Source of the DNA: Nitrosomonadales bacterium
GTDB taxonomy: Bacteria > Pseudomonadota > Gammaproteobacteria > Burkholderiales > Methylophilaceae
DNA: 9,942 nucleotides
NCBI GenBank assembly: GCA_018657165.1
Contig: JABHXS010000018.1
Span: 1-9,942, forward strand
Direction: 5' to 3'
In this document: in pieces, positions 1 through 5,824 of the stretch
How the letters are laid out: the number at the start of each line of letters is the position of its first letter
How positions within the stretch are numbered: the first letter of the stretch is position 1
Translations under genes and position numbers: made by a program
The notes under the pieces: model-generated
Told to the model about the DNA's origin: nothing
The model's database searches: none
What the model saw: only the letters and a program-made list of their open reading frames with translations

Positions 1-1370
1 TCCATACCTCTGGTTGACCCTATTCGACAAGGGGTACATTTTCCACATGACTCTATCGCACAAAATTCAAATGAATACCTTGCCATTTTTGACATATCTA
101 TCGTGTCATCAAAAGCAACAATGCCTCCATGACCGACCACAGCATTAATTTCAGAAAATTTCTCATAATCAAGCGGTGTATCAAATTGGGATTCTGGTAA
201 AAAAGTACCTAATGGCCCACCTACTTGAACAGCTTTAATCTTTTTACCTGTTGCTGATCCGCCACCAAAATCATAGAGCAATTCTCTTAATGTAATTCCA
301 AAAGCCTTTTCAATTAAACCAGTTTGTTTAAGATTACCTGCTAACTGAATTGGCAGCGTTCCTTTGGATCGCCCCATACCAAAATCTGCATAGAATTTTG
401 AACCTTTATCTAAAATAATTGGAATTGTTGCCAATGAAATAACATTATTTACTACAGTCGGCTTCCCATATAGGCCCTCAATCGCAGGAAGTGGAGGCTT
501 GTATCTGACCAGACCTCTTTTACCTTCTAAGCTTTCAAGTAATGATGTTTCTTCACCACAAATATAAGCGCCAGCTGCTCTAGTCACTTCAAGATTAAAT
601 GAAATATTTGTATTTAAAATATTGTTACCAAGAAATCCGTTTTTTTCTGCAATATCAATTGCCTCATTTAATATGGCTTGAGCCTGAGGGTACTCTGACC
701 TTAAATAAATATATCCTTGATCAGCCCCAACAGCTAAACCAGCGATAATCATCCCCTCGATTAAAACAAAAGGATCATTTTCCATAATCATCCTGTCCGA
801 AAAGGTTCCAGAATCTCCTTCATCTGCATTACATACGATGTATTTTTTTTCAGATGGTGCATTCAAAACAGTTTGCCATTTAATGCCAGTTGGAAATGCG
901 GCTCCTCCTCGACCCCTAAGTCCAGATTCAGTCACTTCATCGACAATTTCTTGAGCCTTAAGATTTAAGGCTTTGCGTAAGCCCTTAAATCCATCATGGG
1001 CTTCATAATCCTTCAAAGAGACAGGATCAGTTATACCAACTCTGGCATAGGTTAATCTTTCTTGATTCTTAAGCCATTCAATTTCACTCGTAACCCCCAA
1101 AGACAATGGGTGTTTATTACCTAATAAAAATTCTTTATCAAACAATGAAGTAACATCAGCAGGATTAACTGGCCCATAAGCCACTCTACCTTTAGGAGTT
1201 TCTACCTCCACCATTGTTTCTAACCAAAAAAGACCTCGTGATCCATTTCGAATTATTTCTATTTCAATGCCGCGATGACTTGCTTCACTTTCAATTGCTT
1301 TAAAAACTTTGTCTGCACCTAATGAAAGTGCCGTTGAGTCTCTTGGTATATATATCTTGTAGCTTGTCAT
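1..1370 (-). CDS. fdsB: NAD-dependent formate dehydrogenase beta subunit (NuoF-like flavoprotein), C-terminus off window
   Basis: This is the diaphorase subunit of soluble molybdenum formate dehydrogenase. It carries FMN and a 4Fe-4S cluster and passes electrons from the FdsA formate site to NAD+ in the cytoplasm. Reading leftward from ATG 1370-1368, I translated 456 codons without a stop before the window edge; family members are about 520 residues. Visible are the glycine-rich nucleotide loop LRGRGGAAFPTG (residues 151-162), NADEGDSGTF (181-190, FMN region), AYICGEETSLLESLEGKRG (from about 268), KPPLPA, and the first three 4Fe-4S cysteines C442, C445 and C448 in SCGKCTPCR. The fourth cysteine lies off-window. 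The first 100 or so residues contain no cysteine, as expected for a degenerate thioredoxin-like N-terminal domain. The start overlaps the fdsG stop as ATGA, so translation is probably coupled. The NuoF of complex I and HoxF are relatives; Moco genes next door and the NADEGDSGTF / KPPLPA wording favour Fds. Confidence 0.9.
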   Translation of the reverse strand, partial: MTSYKIYIPRDSTALSLGADKVFKAIESEASHRGIEIEIIRNGSRGLFWLETMVEVETPKGRVAYGPVNPADVTSLFDKEFLLGNKHPLSLGVTSEIEWLKNQERLTYARVGITDPVSLKDYEAHDGFKGLRKALNLKAQEIVDEVTESGLRGRGGAAFPTGIKWQTVLNAPSEKKYIVCNADEGDSGTFSDRMIMENDPFVLIEGMIIAGLAVGADQGYIYLRSEYPQAQAILNEAIDIAEKNGFLGNNILNTNISFNLEVTRAAGAYICGEETSLLESLEGKRGLVRYKPPLPAIEGLYGKPTVVNNVISLATIPIILDKGSKFYADFGMGRSKGTLPIQLAGNLKQTGLIEKAFGITLRELLYDFGGGSATGKKIKAVQVGGPLGTFLPESQFDTPLDYEKFSEINAVVGHGGIVAFDDTIDMSKMARYSFEFCAIESCGKCTPCRIGSTRGM

Positions 1371-1834
1371 TTTTTAGCTTCTTTTATTAAAGCATCAATC
1401 TTATCTTCAGTGACTCTGCCTATCACTTCCTCGTCAATCATCACTGCGGGAGAACAGGCACAATTACCTAAACAATAAACGGGCTCTAACGTGATTGATT
1501 GATCTTTAGTCGTTTCATGATAATCAATACCTAATTTTTCCTTACAATAAGATTCAATATTCTCGCTGCCCATCGATTGGCATGACTCAGCCCTGCATAT
1601 CTGTAAAATATGCTTTCCAGATGGCTTGGTTCTAAAGTGATGATAGAAAGTTACAAACCCATGTACTTCTGCTACAGAAAGACCAAGGGCTTTGGATATA
1701 GGTGTATAAGATTCCTCAGGGATATATCCTAAATCGTCTTGAATTGCGTGCATCAATGGAAGCAGTGCCCCTGGCTTATCCTTAAGCAAGCTTAAATGGC
1801 GCTTAATCTTCTCTATTTTATTATCAGATATCAT
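1367..1834 (-). CDS. fdsG: NAD-dependent formate dehydrogenase gamma subunit (NuoE-like 2Fe-2S protein)
   Basis: This is a small thioredoxin-fold ferredoxin-like subunit that partners with FdsB and carries one 2Fe-2S cluster. At 155 residues it has normal family length. The cluster ligands are in the expected spacing: C80 and C85 (CRAESC), then C121 and C125 (CLGNC). The N-terminal helical part has the NuoE-type LPLMHAIQDDLGYIP segment (25-39) and a GFVTFYHHF stretch (59-67). It is first in the fds transcript and ends in a 4-bp ATGA overlap with fdsB, matching the fdsGB order known from Cupriavidus and Rhodobacter. No convincing Shine-Dalgarno precedes ATG 1834-1832; only a short AAAGA abuts it. 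A NuoE of complex I would look similar, but nuoE and nuoF normally sit in a long nuo operon, and here the neighbours are Moco genes. Confidence 0.9.
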   Translation of the reverse strand: MISDNKIEKIKRHLSLLKDKPGALLPLMHAIQDDLGYIPEESYTPISKALGLSVAEVHGFVTFYHHFRTKPSGKHILQICRAESCQSMGSENIESYCKEKLGIDYHETTKDQSITLEPVYCLGNCACSPAVMIDEEVIGRVTEDKIDALIKEAKK

Positions 1835-1937
1835 TCTTTAAAAAAACATATATTTACGAAATACTATACCTGAAATTTTAAATTTTTTTTTAACTAAAGT
1901 ACTAATTGATCTTTAATTTAAATATAATATTATAACA
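1835..1937. promoter_or_regulatory. Divergent promoter region between fdsG and moaA
   Basis: This 103-bp intergenic stretch separates two divergent transcripts and must carry both promoters unless one starts elsewhere. It is almost entirely A and T. A perfect 12-bp palindrome, TATAATATTATA at 1923-1934, supplies a consensus -10 hexamer on each strand. The plus copy (1923-1928) would start a moaA message only a few bases before the ATG at 1938. On the minus strand, TATAGT (1868-1863) is another -10 candidate for fdsG. No -35 box with proper spacing stands out for any of these. I saw no riboswitch-like structure, and the space is too short for a Moco riboswitch plus promoters. No operator can be assigned by eye. 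Confidence 0.4.
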
Positions 1938-2924
1938 ATGCAACTTATAGATCAGTTCGATAGAAAGGTAGATTACATAAGAGTATCGGTCACAGATAGA
2001 TGTGATTTTAGATGTGTTTATTGTATGTCAGAAAAAATGTCTTTTCTATCAAAATCCACCGTGCTCTCTCTTGAAGAAATAGAAAGAGTAATCAGGGTTT
2101 TTTCGGAATTAGGAGTAAAGAAAGTCAGATTGACTGGGGGAGAGCCTCTTGTTCGAAAGGGCGTTGATAAATTGTTTGGAGCAATTGGACAAATCAAAGG
2201 GCTTGATGAAATTACCTTAACAACCAATGGAAGCCAGCTAAAGAAAAAAGCAAAAATGTTGAGAGACTCTGGGGTTCAGAGAATAAACATAAGTTTAGAT
2301 AGTTTAAATCCGTCTACATTCAAAAAACTAACGAGGATAGGGGACTTAGATAAAGTGTTGGATGGCATTCATACTGCGATTGATATTGGATTTAAAAAAA
2401 TTAAATTAAATACAGTTCTAATGAAACAAATAAATGAAGAAGAGCTTTACGATTTAGTTGATTACGCAATTAAATATTATCTTGATATTTCATTTATAGA
2501 AGAAATGCCGCTAGGCCAAACTGACCATGACAGACAAGTAACATCAGTAAGTAATAATGATATTTTATTTAAATTGAAGGAAAGGTATTCATTATCAAAA
2601 ACAGCTATTACTACAAGCGGCCCTGCTAAGTACTTTAATATCAAAAATACACAAACAAAAATTGGTTTAATCTCTCCGCATAGTCATAATTTTTGTGAAA
2701 ATTGCAACCGTGTAAGAATCACATGTAAGGGTGAGCTTTATCTATGTTTGGGGCATGACACTAAAATTGAATTAATGCCCCTTATCAGATCCTTTCCTAA
2801 AAATGATGCCCCCTTAAAAGAAGCTATTTTAAATAGCATGTCAATCAAGCCAAAATCTCATAATTTTAGTCTGGATGATAAACAACCTTCAGTAATTAGA
2901 TTCATGTCTCATACAGGAGGGTAA
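1938..2924 (+). CDS. moaA: GTP 3',8-cyclase MoaA (radical SAM)
   Basis: MoaA catalyses the first step of molybdenum cofactor synthesis, converting GTP to 3',8-cyclo-7,8-dihydro-GTP, which MoaC turns into cyclic pyranopterin monophosphate. At 328 residues it has the family length. The radical SAM cluster motif is C22-x3-C26-x2-C29. The SAM-binding TGGEP lies at 66-70, TTNG at 95-98, and the substrate-side 4Fe-4S cluster ligands are C253, C256 and C270 (C-x2-C-x13-C). The chain ends in the invariant Gly-Gly (327-328), so the gene looks intact and functional. Start ATG 1938 places the N-terminus a typical distance before the first cysteine; the next Met is inside the cluster motif. There is no Shine-Dalgarno, only A/T-rich sequence, so the message may be leaderless or nearly so. 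It heads the moaA-mobA-mobB-moeA run. MoaB, MoaC, MoaD and MoaE are not in the window. Confidence 0.97.
   Translation: MQLIDQFDRKVDYIRVSVTDRCDFRCVYCMSEKMSFLSKSTVLSLEEIERVIRVFSELGVKKVRLTGGEPLVRKGVDKLFGAIGQIKGLDEITLTTNGSQLKKKAKMLRDSGVQRINISLDSLNPSTFKKLTRIGDLDKVLDGIHTAIDIGFKKIKLNTVLMKQINEEELYDLVDYAIKYYLDISFIEEMPLGQTDHDRQVTSVSNNDILFKLKERYSLSKTAITTSGPAKYFNIKNTQTKIGLISPHSHNFCENCNRVRITCKGELYLCLGHDTKIELMPLIRSFPKNDAPLKEAILNSMSIKPKSHNFSLDDKQPSVIRFMSHTGG
2916..2920 (+). promoter_or_regulatory. Shine-Dalgarno GGAGG for mobA, inside the last codons of moaA
   Basis: GGAGG is the best ribosome binding site in the window. It lies in the final two sense codons of moaA (GGA GGG, Gly-Gly) and is followed by the moaA TAA and directly by TTG. 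The 4-base spacing to TTG 2925 is on the short side. It nevertheless supports TTG as the mobA start, since no ATG or GTG lies between it and the VILAGG motif in frame. Confidence 0.65.
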
Positions 2925-3485
2925 TTGAAGGCTGAGATAGAAGGAGTAATTTTAGCGGGGGGGAAGTCCTCTAGAATGGGACAAAATAAATCACTTGTCT
3001 TATTAGATAAAAAGCCTTTAATTAAACATATTTTTAGTAGAATGAAAAATCAGGTTGAAATTGTAAGGATTAACACAAACGAACCTTTAAGCATTTTCTC
3101 AAAGTCCATTCAGTTTAAGGATATGTTACCCGGTCAATTAGGGCCCGCATCAGGAATATTATCAGGATTGAATCAAGCAAAATCTGACTGGGTGCAGTTT
3201 TGCCCAAATGATACCCCTTTTTTTCCGACAAACTTAGTTGCCAAACTTAGTGCATACATAGATGAAAAAAATCCTAAAATCATACTTCCAATATCAAATG
3301 GTAGACTCGAACCAGTCTTTTTACTTTGCCATAAATATTTGGAAGATGATTTAAAAAAGTTTATATCTTCTGGGGAGCGAAAGCTCGAGATATGGATTAG
3401 GTCAAATAATTTTCAAACAGTCAATTTTAAAGAAAAAGAGGCTTTTATTAATATAAACACCATGACTGATTTACAAGCAATTTAA
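2925..3485 (+). CDS. mobA: Molybdenum cofactor guanylyltransferase MobA
   Basis: MobA transfers GMP from GTP to Mo-molybdopterin, giving the MGD (bis-MGD) cofactor used by DMSO-reductase-family enzymes such as formate dehydrogenase. At 186 residues it is slightly shorter than the usual 190-200. The nucleotide-binding signature is VILAGGKSSRMGQNK (8-22). GPASGIL (73-79) matches the family GPLAGIL, NDTPFFP (95-101) holds the metal-binding Asp96, and NINTMTDL (176-183) matches NINTPEDL. The TTG start directly follows the moaA stop with no gap; it leaves seven residues before VILAGG, normal for the family. A run of seven G (2957-2963) encodes part of the AGGK motif and is unusual in such AT-rich DNA. 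mobB follows after 8 bp. Confidence 0.92.
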   Translation: MKAEIEGVILAGGKSSRMGQNKSLVLLDKKPLIKHIFSRMKNQVEIVRINTNEPLSIFSKSIQFKDMLPGQLGPASGILSGLNQAKSDWVQFCPNDTPFFPTNLVAKLSAYIDEKNPKIILPISNGRLEPVFLLCHKYLEDDLKKFISSGERKLEIWIRSNNFQTVNFKEKEAFININTMTDLQAI

Positions 3486-3493
3486 ACTTTATC

Positions 3494-4000
3494 ATGAATA
3501 AAAAACCATTTATCTTAGGTGTTTGCGCAGCAAATAGCGGGTCTGGTAAAACTTTTGTCATAGAAAGACTAATACCCGCCTTAAATAAAAAAGGGCTTTC
3601 AGTTTCTGTTATTAAACATGCGCACCACAGTTTTGATATTGATATACCAGGCAAGGATAGCTTTAAAATAAGAGAAGCCGGAGCAAAACAAACATTAATT
3701 TTTAATAGCGCTCGATCAGCACTAATCACGGAAAATGAAAAAAATAATTTTAATTTAGATAATGCGATCGAACAAATCAACCAACCTACAGATATAATTT
3801 TGATAGAGGGATTAAAAACCATGAAAATACCAAAAATTGAAATTTATCGAGAACAAATATCAAATAAAAGGCTTTATAAAGAAGACCCTAATATCATTGG
3901 CGTCATATCAGACATAGACATTAAACATGAGATTCCTTCTTTCAGCTTTATAGATTTTGATAAAATTAGTGAATTTATAATTAAACTGATAAGAAAATGA
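3494..4000 (+). CDS. mobB: Molybdopterin-guanine dinucleotide biosynthesis adaptor MobB (GTP-binding)
   Basis: MobB is a P-loop GTPase that binds MobA and helps deliver the finished MGD cofactor; it is accessory rather than essential in bacteria where it has been tested. At 168 residues it has the family length. The Walker A is ANSGSGKT (13-20). The first position is Ala rather than Gly, as I recall for E. coli MobB. The MobB signature IKHAHHSFDIDIPGKDS (40-56) is followed by REAGAKQT (60-67), and the Walker-B-like IILIEGLK lies at 101-108. The gene sits 8 bp after mobA and its TGA overlaps the moeA ATG by 4 bp. No Shine-Dalgarno is visible, so coupling to mobA translation is likely. Confidence 0.92.
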   Translation: MNKKPFILGVCAANSGSGKTFVIERLIPALNKKGLSVSVIKHAHHSFDIDIPGKDSFKIREAGAKQTLIFNSARSALITENEKNNFNLDNAIEQINQPTDIILIEGLKTMKIPKIEIYREQISNKRLYKEDPNIIGVISDIDIKHEIPSFSFIDFDKISEFIIKLIRK

Positions 4001-5271
4001 AAAAAACAATTACACTTGAAAATTTAGTTAATGACCCTGGGTGCTTATCAGAATATGATCCCAATGCGATGACACTCGACATCGCAAGGAAGTATATACA
4101 TAAATTTTTAGAAATAAATTTAAAAACTGAGTATGTTAAAACTGAGGATGCACTTAATCGTATTTTATCCGAAACAATAATTTCTAAAATCAATGTGCCT
4201 AATTACAACAATTCTGCAATGGATGGATTCGCTTTTAATTTAAAGTCTCTAAAAGAAAAAAATACACTAGAAGTTTCTACAACAATTCTTGCTGGGAATT
4301 TATCGAAACAAAAAATTAAAGCTGGTTTTGCTGCTCAAGTCATGACAGGCTCAAAAATTCCAAATGGAACTGATACGGTTTTACCATTCGAGTTAGTCAA
4401 ACAAGAAAATAATTCTATCGTAATTAATGAATTACCAAAAAAAGGGGCAAATATTCGCAAATTAGGAGAAGATATTAAGAAGAATGGGGAGGTGCTTAAA
4501 CAAGGGACCTTCTTAAGACCCGCAGAAATAGGGTTGATTGCCTCAATTGGTATAAGCAAAATAAAAGTTTTTAAAAAATTAAAAGTTTCCTTTTTTTCAA
4601 CTGGCGATGAGGTTGTAAAGGCAGGTCAACCTATTAAGTCTGGACAAGTATATGATAGCAATCACTACACCATTCAATCCATGCTAAAAAGAATAAATAT
4701 TGATTGTATTGACCTAGGGATTATTCCTGATAACAAAAAATTAATAGAAAAAACACTTAAAAAAGCAACAAAATTATCTGATGCAATTATTACAACTGGG
4801 GGTGTTTCAGTTGGCAAAGCTGATTACATGAAAGATATTTTAAAAAAAATAGGTAGGGTATTATTTTGGAAGCTTTCGATAAAACCAGGCAGGCCTATGG
4901 CATACGGAGTATTTCAAACGACCCCCTATTTTGGATTACCGGGTAATCCAGTTGCTGCAATGATTACATTTTATCAGTTAGTGCAACCCGCACTTAAACA
5001 CCTTATGGGCCATGTTGATTACAAACTCCCCCCATTGATCAAAGCAAAATGCCGCAAACCTGTATCAAAAAAACCTGGACGGATGGAATTCCAAAGAGGC
5101 CTATTAACTATCAAAAATGAGGGATTATTTGTCGAGCCTACTCCGCATCAAGGCTCTGCTGTTCTTAGCTCAATGAGTAAGGCTAACTGCTTGATAGTTT
5201 TAGATATGGACCAAGGTTCAATTAAAGTTGATGAATATGTCAATATCCAACTTATGGAAGGCTTAGTGTAA
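3997..5271 (+). CDS. moeA: Molybdopterin molybdenumtransferase MoeA
   Basis: MoeA inserts molybdate into adenylylated molybdopterin, releasing AMP and giving Mo-molybdopterin, the substrate for MobA. At 424 residues it is slightly longer than the roughly 410 usual. Landmarks are NNSAMDGFA (71-79), STGDEV (201-206), TTGGVSVGKADY (267-278, MoCF domain), KPGRPMAYG (297-305), the GLPGNPVAAM substrate loop (313-322), and a C-terminal beta domain from about 345. The first 25 or so residues precede the usual MoeA beginning and contain CLSEYDPNAM, a pattern I associate with betaproteobacterial MoeA. They are read as genuine because the ATG lies in the 4-bp ATGA overlap with mobB. It is the last gene of the Moco run, and a hairpin follows the stop. 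The separate adenylyltransferase MogA is not in the window. Confidence 0.95.
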   Translation: MKKTITLENLVNDPGCLSEYDPNAMTLDIARKYIHKFLEINLKTEYVKTEDALNRILSETIISKINVPNYNNSAMDGFAFNLKSLKEKNTLEVSTTILAGNLSKQKIKAGFAAQVMTGSKIPNGTDTVLPFELVKQENNSIVINELPKKGANIRKLGEDIKKNGEVLKQGTFLRPAEIGLIASIGISKIKVFKKLKVSFFSTGDEVVKAGQPIKSGQVYDSNHYTIQSMLKRINIDCIDLGIIPDNKKLIEKTLKKATKLSDAIITTGGVSVGKADYMKDILKKIGRVLFWKLSIKPGRPMAYGVFQTTPYFGLPGNPVAAMITFYQLVQPALKHLMGHVDYKLPPLIKAKCRKPVSKKPGRMEFQRGLLTIKNEGLFVEPTPHQGSAVLSSMSKANCLIVLDMDQGSIKVDEYVNIQLMEGLV

Positions 5272-5273
5272 TA

Positions 5274-5318
5274 AAAACATCTCTAGGATATAATCTAGGT
5301 AATGTTTTATTCTTTTTT
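5274..5318 (+). terminator. Probable weak intrinsic terminator after moeA
   Basis: The outer stem AAAACAT (5274-5280) pairs perfectly with ATGTTTT (5302-5308). Inside it, CTAG (5283-5286) pairs with CTAG (5295-5298), with an 8-base loop. A T-rich tract (TTTTATTCTTTTTT, 5305-5318) follows. The stem is AT-rich and has an internal mismatch, so termination may be partial, allowing some read-through into the peroxiredoxin gene. The loop contains TATAAT (5289-5294), so the same spot could also serve as a promoter -10. Confidence 0.5.
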
Positions 5319-5349
5319 AAACTTCAAAAAATAAAAGGTCACTACAGAT

Positions 5350-5811
5350 ATGAGTAAAATAGAGTTAAATAAAACTGTGCCAAACTTTAGCTTACTGGGG
5401 ACGAATGAGACGAAATTCTCTTTAAATAATTACGCTGGTAAGATGGTTGTTTTATATTTTTATCCAAGAGACTCTACGCCAGGATGCACCAATGAAGGAA
5501 TTGATTTTACTACCCTGTTCCCAGATTTCCAAAGCAAGAATGTAGAAATCTTTGGTATATCAAGAGACAGTATTAATTCACATGAAAAGTTTAAAAAAAA
5601 ATATAATTTTCCTTTTGAGTTGTTAAGTGATGCTGAAGAAATTGCATGTAATCTTTTCGATGTCATTAAAATGAAAAATATGTATGGTAAAAAGGTTAAA
5701 GGGATAGAAAGAAGCACTTTTCTGATTGACCAGAAAGGATTGCTTATTAGGGAGTGGCGAGGCTTAAAAGTGCCTGGCCATGCAGATGAAGTGTTAAATT
5801 CAATTTCGTAA
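5350..5811 (+). CDS. bcp: Thioredoxin-dependent thiol peroxidase, Bcp/PrxQ family
   Basis: This cytoplasmic peroxiredoxin reduces hydrogen peroxide and organic hydroperoxides. At 153 residues it has the family length. The active site is PRDSTPGCT (39-47) with peroxidatic Cys46, and the catalytic Arg is in GIERSTFLID (118-127, R121). The usual resolving cysteine four residues on (as in E. coli Bcp, TPGC-x4-C) is absent: residue 51 is Ile and 50 is Gly. The alternative position about 36 residues downstream is Lys82. The only other cysteine is C100, so the protein may work as a 1-Cys enzyme. ATG 5350 has an AAGG 11 bases upstream, a weak and distant ribosome binding site. It lies 13 bp before the PIN-PhoH gene, a pairing I recall from other betaproteobacteria. 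Confidence 0.93.
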   Translation: MSKIELNKTVPNFSLLGTNETKFSLNNYAGKMVVLYFYPRDSTPGCTNEGIDFTTLFPDFQSKNVEIFGISRDSINSHEKFKKKYNFPFELLSDAEEIACNLFDVIKMKNMYGKKVKGIERSTFLIDQKGLLIREWRGLKVPGHADEVLNSIS

Positions 5812-5824
5812 ATATATTTAATTA

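Noticed and set aside
1..1834. nuoE/nuoF of respiratory complex I
   Set aside because: The folds are shared, but the NADEGDSGTF and KPPLPA wording fits FdsB, and the neighbours are Moco genes rather than nuoD or nuoG. The left flank would settle it: fdsA is expected.
1835..1937. Moco or molybdate-responsive riboswitch, or ModE operator
   Set aside because: The region is too short and almost entirely A/T. No stable multi-stem structure and no clear operator-type inverted repeat was seen apart from the -10 palindrome.
3530..3553. Possibly defective P-loop in MobB (Ala instead of the first Gly)
   Set aside because: As I recall, E. coli MobB has the same substitution, and the GKT core is intact, so it is a family trait and not damage.
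3448..3822. Open minus-strand frame across the mobA-mobB junction
   Set aside because: It lies antisense to two well-supported genes whose motifs span it. Its translation has no recognisable family features and reflects codon composition of the plus-strand genes.
5593..5601. Run of nine A in bcp as a programmed slippage site
   Set aside because: It encodes three lysines in frame. Long A runs are expected in DNA this AT-rich, and nothing downstream in the alternative frames suggests a second product.
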